Source of the DNA: Ga0077560 sp046330435
GTDB taxonomy: Bacteria > Actinomycetota > Thermoleophilia > Miltoncostaeales > Miltoncostaeaceae
Direction of reading: 5' to 3'
NCBI GenBank assembly: GCA_046330435.1
Contig: JAXLST010000015.1
Coordinates: 62,001 to 126,000, forward strand
DNA: 64,000 bases
Below are positions 9,640-18,296 of this stretch, in pieces; position 1 is the stretch's first letter; every line of letters begins with the position of its first letter. The notes under the pieces are model-generated. The model worked only from the letters and a program-made list of their open reading frames with translations. It was not told the origin of the DNA and did not search any database. The translations under genes were made by a program, and so were the position numbers.

Positions 9640-10632
9640 GACGCGCCGCGATCCTGGTGATCGCCGCCGTGACGACGGCCGCGATCCCGCATCGGCGGCG
9701 GCAGCCGACCCACCCACCCGCGAGCGCGCGCCGCGTGCACGACCGGAGGCACTCCGGACGCCCGGCAGGCGATACTTGCGACGATGCGGCCCTGCGCTGC
9801 GCCGCGCTCCCGGCATCCACGCCCGCGCCTGCCGGGGCCGCCCGCGCTGCGCCGCCACCCGGTGCGGATCACCGCCGCAGACCCTGTCGTGCCGCTTCTC
9901 ACGCCACCGAGGACCGCGGTGATCCGCGGCTTCACCGCCGGCGACCGCTGGCACGGCCGGTGATGCCGGCGACGCTCGTCCCGGACGGCGGTGAAGCTCT
10001 CGGTGCGACAGCGCCGCGCAACCGCCGGATCGCGGCCGCATTGACCACGCCGGCGCCGTTCCGGGACGGGCGTGCGGTACGGCTCATGTGGTGCGTTCGA
10101 GGGCGCCGTGGTCGCCACCCGCCCGGTGTTCTATCCCCGCCCAGGACGTCCCGAGGCCGACGCCTTCGAGACCGCGACGCTGACACTGCCGAACGGCGTC
10201 TATGGGCTCTGCGGTGCAGTCGCCCGAAGGAACGGTCACCCAGGCCACGGTGCGCCGCAACTGCCGCCGGTGAGCTTCCTCGGGTCCACGGCCGAGCAGC
10301 CACCGGCCCCGGGGTCCGACCACCCCACCGCCCGGGCTCACCCCGTCCGAGGGCACCATCACCGCCTGCACCGGTCACCGGTACCGCGCTGGTCTACTGG
10401 CAGGACCTGGCGGCCGCGCAGGAGCCGTACCAGTTCGTCGCTCTAGCGACGGGGGCTCACCGAGGAGGTCGGTTCCCTGGGCCCGGGTTCCATTCGCTGG
10501 GAGCGGCTCTCCGCGCTGCCCCGCCCCGGACTTGGCTTTCCCGCACTCCCGCTCGCGAACGGCACCTGGCAGGCCGGCTGGGCGATGGACGGACCCATCT
10601 CGCTCGCGGCGAAGGTGACGGTTCGATGCTGA
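9636..10632 (+). pseudogene. Secreted protein, several frameshifts, family unknown
   Basis: ATG 9636 overlaps the previous stop (ATGA) and opens a signal peptide (MRRAAILVIAAVTTAAIP). The frame then shifts near 9690 to ASAAAADPP. Further plausible pieces lie in different frames. One runs from about 10074 (YGSCGAFEGAVVATRPVFYP through TATLTLPNGVYGLCG). A last one runs from about 10458 (EEVGSLGPGS, PLANGTWQAGWAMDGP, SLAAKVTV) to a stop at 10630-10632. That stop overlaps the next start at 10626. In-frame stops are absent inside the pieces, so only indels disrupt the gene. The intact protein would be about 330 residues with a few Cys and beta-rich segments. I do not recognise the family. Confidence 0.45.
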
Positions 10633-12076
10633 GGCGGCGCGTGCTCCTGGCCGTCGCGGCGGGGGCCGCCGTCCTCGCCCTGGGCGCGTGGTCTGCGGCG
10701 CCCGCCGCGGGAGGCCGGGGTGGACACCGCGGGCCGCCCCTCGCTGCCCTGGGCCTACTCGCGGCCGTCGGTGGCCGCCGCATGCAGGAACCCCGGCCCG
10801 CTGCACACCGAGACGGCGGACGGGGTCGTCGTCCACTACGCGCGAACGGGCCCCAGCGCCGTACCGCCCGCGGACCGCGATCGCAGCGGTGTGCCGGACT
10901 ACGTGGAATGCGTCGCCGCCGCGGCGTCACGCGCCCTCCAGATCTACGGCAACGTCGGCCTGCGCCGACCGCTCCGGGACCGCGTGGGACGGGCCGTCCC
11001 CGATGTCTACCTGGTGGCCCGGCCGCCCGGCGGAGCGCTGGGACTGGTCTCCGCCGACCGCCGTGGCGAGCGCCTGGCACGTCCGGCTCTCCACGCGCAT
11101 GGGCCGCCCGGAGCCGCTCCCCGGTGCTCGACACGCCCGACGCGGTGCTGCTGTGCCCAGAGCCTGTGGCACATCACCTCACACGAGATGTTCCACCTGG
11201 TGCAGGGCATGCCCCTGGGGCGCATCCCCGGATGGATACGGGAGGGCAGCGCGGACTGGTTCATGCTCGGGGCGATGTACGACCGGCGGCGGGGCGCTTT
11301 GCTGGCCGGAAAAAACGCCGCGCCGCGCGCCGCGCCCCGCACGATGTTGCCGGCTGCCCCCCGGAAGGGGGCACCCGCTTCCTCGCGTCGTCCGACCAAT
11401 GGGCCCAGGCGTCCTGGCTTCCCGCTCACCGCCGACCCTCGCTGCAGCGACCGGTGCTACGGCAGCGTCGCCCGTTCACCTGGCTCGCATTCGACGACGC
11501 CCACTCGCGCAGGACAGCAGGCGCGCCGTGGCGGCTGCTGTTCGAACGGCTCGCGACGCTCGCCGCGCAGGACGGCCGATCCGGGACGGGTGCGGCGATC
11601 GTGGACGGGGTGATCGGGATCAGGACAACTCATCCGCTTGCCGTGATGGTCCGGATGCTCGACGCGTCTTCGGCCTCGCCTGGAAGATCCCGCCGTTCCC
11701 GCTCGCGGACGCCCTGCCCGCCGCGACCCCGCCCGGACGCCACCTTCGCGGGCTACGGCGGCACCGCTCTCCGCACCCAGTTTGCCCGCGGACGGCACGG
11801 CCGCGAGCAGACCATGCGGATCGTCGTCCGCACCTCCGGCCCGCTTTGCTCTACCCCGTGGTGTACCTGCGCCGGCCATCGCTCATCGTGCCCCTCACGG
11901 GCCGAGACGAGGCGCAGAACTGCCTGGACCTACACGGTCCCCGCGACCTTCGGCGCCGCCGAGTGCACCCCGCCGCCGCGCCGTGCGCACGTCAGGACGT
12001 GAGCGTGCTCATGCTGAACACGACGAACCGGCCCGCCGACTACACCGTGACCTACCGCCTGGAGGCGGCGCCATGA
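10626..12076 (+). pseudogene. Secreted HExxH metalloprotease-like protein, frameshifted
   Basis: ATG 10626 opens a signal peptide (MLRRRVLLAVAAGAAVLALG). Most of the catalytic half then reads in the frame of 10720-11380. A segment HYARTGPSAVPPADRDRSGVPDYVE is followed by a strand ending DVYLV, then SHEMFHLVQGM and WIREGSADWF. An Asp-rich DxDxxGVPDYVE segment before HExxH and EG--DW after it resembles the MXAN_6640-type putative metalloproteases. The residues HEMFH give the zinc site; the downstream Glu would be the third ligand. A C-terminal beta piece in another frame (VSVLMLNTTNRPADYTVTYRLEAAP) ends at 12076, overlapping the next ATG at 12073. At least three indels separate the pieces. Family assignment is from motif memory only. 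Confidence 0.5.
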
Positions 12077-12888
12077 CCCGACACCTCGCCATGCGGCGAC
12101 CGCGCCGCCGCCCACTCACGCGCTGCCCGCCGCCGCAACGGCGCGTGCCGGCATCCCCGCCGCGCCGGAGGCGCCGGCAGCCGCCTGCCGCCGTCGCGGC
12201 CATGCGCGGGCAGCTGCACCGTCCGCCGGTACCGGGACTACGAGGGCTTCCTGCGCTGGTCGCACGAGGACGCGCGCGCCCTGTGGCGCACCCTGTTCCG
12301 GCGCGCGGGCATCGCGTGGTACGAAGCCCGCGCGACTACTTCTGGTCGCCGCCGGCTACCCGTCCTCTGCGAGGACGCACCGTGACGCGGGACTCCCGAA
12401 TCGGCCCGTTCTACGCTTGCGGCGTCCGGGAGGCGGTCCCGGAACCATCGGCCAATGCCCGCGCAGCACACGCCCCGCGAGATCGTGTTCGAGAACGCGC
12501 CCGACCAGCGCATCTGCTGCGCGACGCGCTACCGGACCCAGGATTTCGCGTTCTCGTTCGTGATCGCCCACGAGTACGGGCACCACATCCAGCGGCTGCT
12601 CGGGCGCCGGTACCGGGCGTATGCGCTCGGCGGGCGCCCCTCGATCCGCGTGGAGCTGCAGGCCGACTGCCTGGCGGGCGTGTGGGCCCCGCTTCGCCTG
12701 GCGCCGGTCGCTGCTCGACGCGACCGACGAACCACGAAGCTGGCGTCGTACGTGGTGACCGCCCCGGGGTGGAACCCGGCGACCGGTCGGCCCACGGCAC
12801 GGCGGTGCAGCGGTCGGCGTGGTTCATGCGGGGCTACGGCCGCGGCGTCGCGGCGGCATGCGACACCGGGCGCGTCCCGGCGGGCTGA
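12073..12888 (+). pseudogene. Second neutral zinc metallopeptidase (YpfJ-like), frameshifted
   Basis: ATG 12073 overlaps the previous stop (ATGA). The central part, read in the frame of 12455-12700, contains AHEYGHHIQRLLGRRY, then VELQADCLAGVW, the same two signature blocks as the intact lipoprotein protease at 4543-5868. Before it, APDQRICCATRY also resembles the family. The end returns to the starting frame as QRSAWFMRGYGRG and stops at 12886-12888, which overlaps an ATG at 12888. Two or more indels near 12450 and 12710 break the gene. Restored, it would be a family-typical protein of about 270 residues without the long C-terminal extension of the upstream paralogue. A clear signal peptide cannot be followed through the first indels. 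Confidence 0.55.
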
Positions 12889-14879
12889 TGGACCATCGCC
12901 CCGACGGACCGGGCCTCCCCGGTCACCTCCCCGACGGCCCGGCGTCCGCGAGGCCCCCGGCGGGTTGGTGGCCCGTCACCCGCCGGGTGCCCCGGCACGC
13001 GACCTTAATCCGTCGGTTCCCGGCGCTCAATGGAGACGCCCGGTTGGGATCGCGTTCGCCGCTTCCTGCTCGAAGGCTGGCATCGCGACCTCGCTCCCCG
13101 GGCATCGTGGGCGTCCTCGGCTGGGGGGTCGACGACCGCGGCGCCCGTACGGTGGCCGCCGGTCCCGGCCGGCCGCTCCTGTCAGCCGCCGCCGATGGGC
13201 AGGTCCCCATGGGCATCCTGTCGCCGCGGCCACTTGCTTCGACGCGCTGGCCGTCCTCCACGCCGCCGGAGTCGTGCACGGGTCTCCCACGCCGATCCAG
13301 ATGCGGTCTCCTGCTGGGGCTGCCCGCACCGCACACCCCGGACGCCACATGCGACGACGACGTGTGCGGATCTGGCGGCAACGGTGGAGGCCGGGGCCAC
13401 GGAGGCCACCGGGGCCGTTCTGCGGTCATCACCCGGGCGCGCGGCGCGATCGGCGCCGCGGAGACGGCCCCGAGACCTCCGCGCCACCGAGGCGGTCCAC
13501 GACGACGACGTGCAGTTCACCGTGTACCGGCCGCGCGCGCTCGCCCCGGCTGCGCGGCGCTGCCGGGTCCTGCTGGCGTTCGCCCACGCACCGACGAGGT
13601 CGTGCTGGACGACGGCACCACCCTGGACCCGGTGGAGGAGGTCGCCCGGCAAGCCGAGCGGGTGCTGGGCGAGGACCTCGCCGCCTACCGCAGCAGCGCC
13701 CAGGACGCCGACGGCCCCGTGCCGCGCGGCACCGACCTCTCGTTCGTGCCGGAAGCGCCCGGCATCGAGTTCAACCCGCCGTCACGGACCTTCGCCTGGA
13801 TGGAGCCCGTGCACCGCGAGGAGTTCCGCATGCGTGCCGGAGCGGCGCTCGCCGGCACGACGGTCCGCGGGCGCCTGTCCGTCTACTGCGGCGGCGTGCT
13901 CATCGCGGGTGCCGCTCGCTCTCCGCGTCGCCGACGGCGCCGGGGACGACCGCACCGAACCGTCGAGCGCCCGCAGGTTTCCGGCGCGTGTTCGCCTCCT
14001 ACTCGCACCGGGACACGCCGGTGGTGCGCCGGAGTGGAGGCGGTCTTCGACTTCCCTCGGCATCCGCACCTTCCTGCGCGACAAGCAGGAGTTGCGGGCC
14101 GGGGAGGTCTGGGACGACCGCCTGAAGGAGATGATCCGACGAGGAGGTGGCATGCTGCGTTGATGTGGTGGCGCTACGCGCTGTCCCTCGGCCGCCCCAA
14201 GTTCGTGCGGCCCGTCTACTGGGAGGAGCCGTTCCCCGAGGACCGTCGGCGGGCCTTCCCGGAGGACCTCCGGCGCCTACACTTCCAGCGCGCCTCCCCC
14301 GGGAGGACGGGCCTCCGCCCGCCGTGCCGGACGCCGGCCCGCCGCCCGGCCGCCGACCCCGGTCATGGACGCGTGCGGCGCTCGTCCGGCGCGTCGCTGG
14401 CCGCCGTGGCGGCGGTGGTCGCCGGCGCCTCGTCATGGGCGGCGGGCTCTGGGGTGACCGCACCCGGGGCCACCCCCCGCGATGCGCTCATCGCCTTCCT
14501 CCCGCCCCTGGTCGCCTCGGGCTGCGCGCCGCGCTGGGTGCCGACGCGACGCCGGCCGGCGCGACCGCGGCGGTGAACTGCCGCGTGGCGGTGCGACCAC
14601 CTACTACATCCGGTTCCCGGACCGGGCACGTGCCGAGGAGCTACCGCGACGGCTACGCGCGGCGCACGTCTCACCGAGGCCGGCGCCACAGGGACGCCCT
14701 GCGAGGCCGAGGACGTCCTCCGCGGAGGGCGTCGTCTGCCGCGTCCTCGACGGTGACAAGGCGTGCTGTGGACAGCCCGAGCCCGCCATCGCGGCGGCCG
14801 GCGTGCTGTGGGGCCCGTTCCGGACGACGCCCTCGTCCGCGCCTGGCGGGACGCGCTCCCGGCCGCGGGCGGCGGCTGA
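12888..14879 (+). pseudogene. Broken gene(s): kinase-like segment, TIR domain, membrane helix, C-terminal domain
   Basis: Pieces in shifting frames keep a sensible order. At about 13085-13300 there is a protein-kinase-like part: LASRPRSPGIVGVLGWG, then VLHAAGVVHGSPTP where an active kinase has HRDLKP, so it may be a pseudokinase. At about 13510-13920 lies a module beginning VQFTVYRPRAL, with VPRGTDLSFVPEAPG and EFRMRAGAALAGTTVRG. A TIR domain follows at about 13985-14290 (RVFASYSHRDTPVVRR, IRTFLRDKQELRAGEVWDDR, FVRPVYWEEPFPED). A hydrophobic helix (LAAVAAVVAGASSW) lies near 14390, and a domain ending AWRDALPAAGG with TGA 14877-14879. GTG 13510 could start a separate TIR gene. TIR domains of bacteria are often NADases or assembly modules in conflict systems. 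The catalytic Glu cannot be assigned with the frame broken. Confidence 0.5.
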
Positions 14880-16125
14880 GGCCGCGTCGGGCCGCCAGGC
14901 GCACCAGGTCGGTCAGGACCGCGACGCCCGAGGCGATCTGCGGCTCCTCGGTGAACTCGTCGGGGCGGTGGCTGACACCGCCCCGCGACGGCACGAACAC
15001 CATCCCCGTGGGGCAGATGCGCGCCATGAACAGGGTGTCGTGGTACGCGCGGCTCACCATCCGCCGGTGCGACGCGCCGGCCTCCGCGCAGGCGGCCTCC
15101 GCGGCGGCGACCACCTCCGGGTCGGACGTGCAGGGCCGGTCCTGGTTGATGACCGCATCGGCGTGCCCGACCCCGCGCTCCGCGGCGTGGGCGGCGCCGA
15201 AGGCGCGGATGCGGTCGACCACGCCGTCGCGACGGGCCTCGTCGGTGTCCCGGACGTCGATCTCCATGACCACCCGGCGGGGCACGGAGTTCACGGCCCC
15301 GGGCTCCACCCGCAGCAGGCCGACGGTGGCGACGCTGTCGGGATGGCCGGTCTCGCGCGCCGCCCGGTCCACCTCCTGCACGACGCCGGCGGCGACGACG
15401 AGGGGGTCGTGGCGCAGCGGCATGAGCAGTGCCCCGGCGTGGCCACCCGCCCCGGTGAGCTCCATGCGCAGCGTCGCAGGGGCGGCGATCGCCGTGACCA
15501 CGCCGATGTCGAGGCCCTCGGCCTCCAGCTCGGGCCCCTGCTCGATGTGGAGCTCCACGAACGCGTGGTACGCCCCCTCGGGCAGCCGTGCATCGACGGC
15601 CGCGCCGGTCATGCCGGCGGCCGCGCGGGCGTCGTCGAGGGTGCCGCCGCCGGCGTCGCGCAGTGCCGCCAGCCGGGCCGCATCGAGGGTGCCGGCCATG
15701 ACCCGCGACCCCAGGCAGCCGATCCCGAACCGGGTGGGCTCCTCGGCGGTGAAGCAGATGAGCTCGATGGACCGGCGCGGGGTGACGCCCGCGTCGCGGA
15801 TCGCCCGCAGGGCCTCCAGGCCGCCCAGCACCCCCACCACCCCGTCGAACCGGCCGGCCTCGGGGATGGCGTCGGTATGGGACCCGGTGGCGACCGCGGG
15901 CAGGTCCGGGTCGGTGCCCTCCAGGCGCGCGAACACGTTGCCCATGGGATCCGTGCGGATCGTCAGCCCCGCCGCACGAAGGCGCTCGGCCAGCCACGCG
16001 CGGCCCGCCATGTCGGTGGGCGTGAACAGCACGCGCGTCACCGACGGGTAGGGGTGGTCGGAGATGCGCGCGAGCTCCTCGATCTCGGCCGACAGGCGCG
16101 CGATGTCCACCGGGAACGCGGTCAT
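14671..16125 (-). CDS. allC: Allantoate amidohydrolase / N-carbamoyl amino acid hydrolase (M20 family)
   Basis: The start ATG at 16125 overlaps the stop of the cupin gene (ATGA). The first ~415 residues match the M20 Zaa/HyuC/AllC group: ATGSHTDAIPEAGRFDG supplies metal-binding His and Asp, ICFTAEEPTRFG the catalytic/metal Glu pair, then SRVMAGTL and ELHIEQGP. The late SRAYHDTLFMARICPTGM and SRGGVSHRPDEF carry the last metal His. In the allantoin pathway this enzyme releases ammonia and CO2 from allantoate to give ureidoglycine, the substrate of the neighbouring cupin. The predicted tail of ~65 Arg-rich residues is abnormal and overlaps the end of the convergent TIR gene. The true stop is probably near 14880, lost by an indel. 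HyuC-type activity is the main alternative. Confidence 0.85.
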   Translation of the reverse strand: MTAFPVDIARLSAEIEELARISDHPYPSVTRVLFTPTDMAGRAWLAERLRAAGLTIRTDPMGNVFARLEGTDPDLPAVATGSHTDAIPEAGRFDGVVGVLGGLEALRAIRDAGVTPRRSIELICFTAEEPTRFGIGCLGSRVMAGTLDAARLAALRDAGGGTLDDARAAAGMTGAAVDARLPEGAYHAFVELHIEQGPELEAEGLDIGVVTAIAAPATLRMELTGAGGHAGALLMPLRHDPLVVAAGVVQEVDRAARETGHPDSVATVGLLRVEPGAVNSVPRRVVMEIDVRDTDEARRDGVVDRIRAFGAAHAAERGVGHADAVINQDRPCTSDPEVVAAAEAACAEAGASHRRMVSRAYHDTLFMARICPTGMVFVPSRGGVSHRPDEFTEEPQIASGVAVLTDLVRLAARRGLSRRPRPGARPARRGRGRRPERAPQHAGRRDGGLGLSTARLVTVEDAADDALRGGRPRPRRASLWRRPR

Positions 16126-16865
16126 GCGCCCGGGTCCGGCTGCGGGTCCCGGTTCCAGTCCTTGTAGATGAGGTAGGACGCCCACCCGGTGCCGTAGCAG
16201 CAGCACCACTGCTGGCAGAACGGCGCCATCCAGATCGCGTCCCCCTGGCCGACCGGGTACCAGGCGTCGCCCAGCCGGTACACCAGCGAGCCCTCCAGCA
16301 TGAGCAGCCCGTGCTCCATCACGTGGGTCTCGGTGAACGGCAGCGACGCCCCGGGAGCGAAGCTCATGGTGTTCACCGCCATGTCCAGGCCCGGCTCCTC
16401 CGGCAGCAGCAGCTGCAGGTGGACGTTGGGGTCGCCCAGCATGTGCTCGGCCGGCACGTCCGCCCGGTTCCCCACGATCACGCGCGGCTCGGCCCCGTCC
16501 TGGGGGACGTAGGCCTTCTCGATGAGGGCGACGCGCGCGCCGCCGAGCGCCGTGACCGCGTGATCGGTGCCGGCGGGCAGGTACGCGTACCCCTGCGGGC
16601 CCAGCTCGTGGGCGGCGTCCTCGAGCTCGATGCGCACCGAGCCCTCCACCACGTAGGCGAAGCGGGCGATGCCCGGCGGCGGGGCGGCCCCGGTTCCGCC
16701 GTCCTCCATCGCCACCAGGGACATCGCGAACCCGGCCAGGGGCGGTGCGACCAGCACGAACCGCGACGAGCCGGACCAGCCGGGGACGGGTCCCGGCACG
16801 TGTCCGTCCGGGGCGATGAGCGCGTGGTCGAGGCGGACGACGCTGCGCGTCTGCGGGCCGCTCAT
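16122..16865 (-). CDS. allE: (S)-ureidoglycine aminohydrolase, bicupin
   Basis: The 247-residue protein starts at ATG 16865, overlapping the allantoinase stop, and stops inside the next start. It has the two-cupin layout of AllE. The N-terminal cupin has FAYVVEG and GYAYLPAGTDH. The C-terminal one carries THVMEHGLLMLEG, where His and Glu bind manganese in the family, followed by YPVGQGDAIWMAPFCQQW. The ending SYLIYKDWNRD is characteristic. The enzyme converts ureidoglycine to ureidoglycolate and ammonia. The order allantoinase, AllE, AllC in one overlapping operon gives a continuous path from allantoin. A near-duplicate of the same length lies at 33398-34141. Confidence 0.88.
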   Translation of the reverse strand: MSGPQTRSVVRLDHALIAPDGHVPGPVPGWSGSSRFVLVAPPLAGFAMSLVAMEDGGTGAAPPPGIARFAYVVEGSVRIELEDAAHELGPQGYAYLPAGTDHAVTALGGARVALIEKAYVPQDGAEPRVIVGNRADVPAEHMLGDPNVHLQLLLPEEPGLDMAVNTMSFAPGASLPFTETHVMEHGLLMLEGSLVYRLGDAWYPVGQGDAIWMAPFCQQWCCCYGTGWASYLIYKDWNRDPQPDPGA

Positions 16866-18175
16866 CGGGACGCCGCCACGAAGCGGCCGGTGGGCTCCCC
16901 CACCGCGCGGCCGTCGCGGGCCACCTCGGCGCCGCGCAGGTACGTCCGCACCACCCGCGCCGTCATCGGGTGCCCGGTGAACGGCGACACCGGGTGCCGG
17001 TACTCCAGGTCCTCGGCGCGCAGGGGCCATGGCCCCCCGGTCTCCACCAGGACGATGTCGGCATCCATGCCCTCCGCGATCGCGCCCTTGCCAGCCAAGC
17101 CGAACCTCCTCGCCGGGGCCGTCGCCAGCCAGGTCGACAGGCGCGCTGCGGCGATGCCGCGCCGCGTCCCGTGGGTCATCATCAACGTGAGCAGCGTCTG
17201 GGCGCCAGAGATGCCGCCCCACACCGCGAACATGTCGTCGCCGGTCTTGAGCTCCGGAGGGCCCGGGGAGTGGTCGGAGGCGACCCAGCCGATCTCGCCG
17301 GCCTCCAGCGCCGCCCACAGCTCCTCCACCACCGCGGCGGACCGCAGCGGCGGGCCGCACTTGGCGAGCGCGCCGATGGCCTCGGCGTCGTCCTCGTCCA
17401 GCACCAGGTGGTGCGGGCACACCTCGCAGGTGGCGTCCACCCCGGCGGCGCGGGCCTCGGCCACCAGGCGGGCGCTCTCGCCGCAGCTCACGTGCACCAC
17501 GTGCAGCGCGCAGCCGGTCTCCCGAGCCAGGCCGAGCGCGGTGCGCACCGCCGCCACCTCCGCCCGCGCCGGCCGCGAGGCGAGGTAGTCGCGCATGCCG
17601 GTGCGGCCCGCCGCGAGGGCGGCCTCGGTGAGGGCGCCCACCACCGACTGGTCCTCGGCGTGCACCGCCACCGGGAGGCCGAGGGCGGCCGCCCGGCGCA
17701 TGCCGTCGGCGAGCACCTCCTCGTCGGCACGCACGAAGTCGTCGATGCCCGTCTCGCACATGAACGCCTTGAAGCCGACCACCCCGAGGGCCGCGAGCTC
17801 CTCCATGTGCGGCGGGCTGCCCGGCACGAGACCGCCCCACAGCGCGAAGTCCACGTGCGCGCGCCCGCGCGCGGCCTCCATCTTCGCGGCGAAGCCGGCG
17901 GCGTCGACGGTGGGCGGGATGGAGTTGAGCGGCATGTCCGCCATGCACGTCGCGCCGCCCGCCGCGAGGGCCCGCGTGCCGGTGGCGAACCCCTCCCAGT
18001 GCGCGCGGCCCGGATCGTCCAGGTGCACGTGCGCGTCGACGGCGCCGGGCAGCACCAGCATTCCGGCGGAGTCGACCTCCTCGAGGGCCGCGCCCAGGTC
18101 ATGGCCGACCGCGGCGATGACGCCATCGGCGACGGCCACGTCGCCCTGCGCGCCGCGGATGATGAGGTCGAACAT
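16862..18175 (-). CDS. allB: Allantoinase (dihydropyrimidinase-like amidohydrolase)
   Basis: The protein of 437 residues starts at ATG 18175. Family marks are the metal motif DAHVHLDDPGR (His49 and His51), a GFKAFMC segment whose Lys would be the carbamylated bridging ligand, AVHAEDQ and LHVVHVS for further His ligands, and WVASDHSPG for the catalytic Asp. The C-terminus SPFTGHPMTARV is typical of allantoinases and dihydroorotases. It opens the hydantoin ring of allantoin to allantoate. As first gene of the minus arm, followed by ureidoglycine aminohydrolase and allantoate hydrolase, allantoinase is the better call than dihydroorotase. The upstream 120-base gap is shared with the divergent plus arm and holds a palindrome. 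Confidence 0.87.
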   Translation of the reverse strand: MFDLIIRGAQGDVAVADGVIAAVGHDLGAALEEVDSAGMLVLPGAVDAHVHLDDPGRAHWEGFATGTRALAAGGATCMADMPLNSIPPTVDAAGFAAKMEAARGRAHVDFALWGGLVPGSPPHMEELAALGVVGFKAFMCETGIDDFVRADEEVLADGMRRAAALGLPVAVHAEDQSVVGALTEAALAAGRTGMRDYLASRPARAEVAAVRTALGLARETGCALHVVHVSCGESARLVAEARAAGVDATCEVCPHHLVLDEDDAEAIGALAKCGPPLRSAAVVEELWAALEAGEIGWVASDHSPGPPELKTGDDMFAVWGGISGAQTLLTLMMTHGTRRGIAAARLSTWLATAPARRFGLAGKGAIAEGMDADIVLVETGGPWPLRAEDLEYRHPVSPFTGHPMTARVVRTYLRGAEVARDGRAVGEPTGRFVAASR

Positions 18176-18212
18176 CGCCCGAAATGTATTCCGCCAGCCC
18201 CCGCACATGCGC

Positions 18213-18240
18213 TGGGCCCTGGGGCCATGGTCAGGGCCCA
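18213..18240. promoter_or_regulatory. 9-bp inverted repeat between divergent ureide operons
   Basis: TGGGCCCTG (18213-18221) and CAGGGCCCA (18232-18240) are perfect inverted arms separated by 10 bases. They lie in the only 120-base gap between allB (start 18175, minus) and the SIS gene (start 18297, plus). The flanks are more AT-rich than the coding sequence, as expected for promoters. The arms could bind a dimeric repressor that controls both arms, or form an RNA hairpin. No regulator gene is adjacent, so the binding protein is unknown. Confidence 0.4.
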
Positions 18241-18296
18241 CAGCTTTGGCTTAGTGTCCAACCCGCGTCCAAATCGACGGATGCGAGGCTCGCCGA

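Noticed and set aside
9636..14879. Transposon-induced decay
   Set aside because: No transposase, terminal inverted repeats or target duplications were seen at either edge; disruption is by single-base indels throughout.
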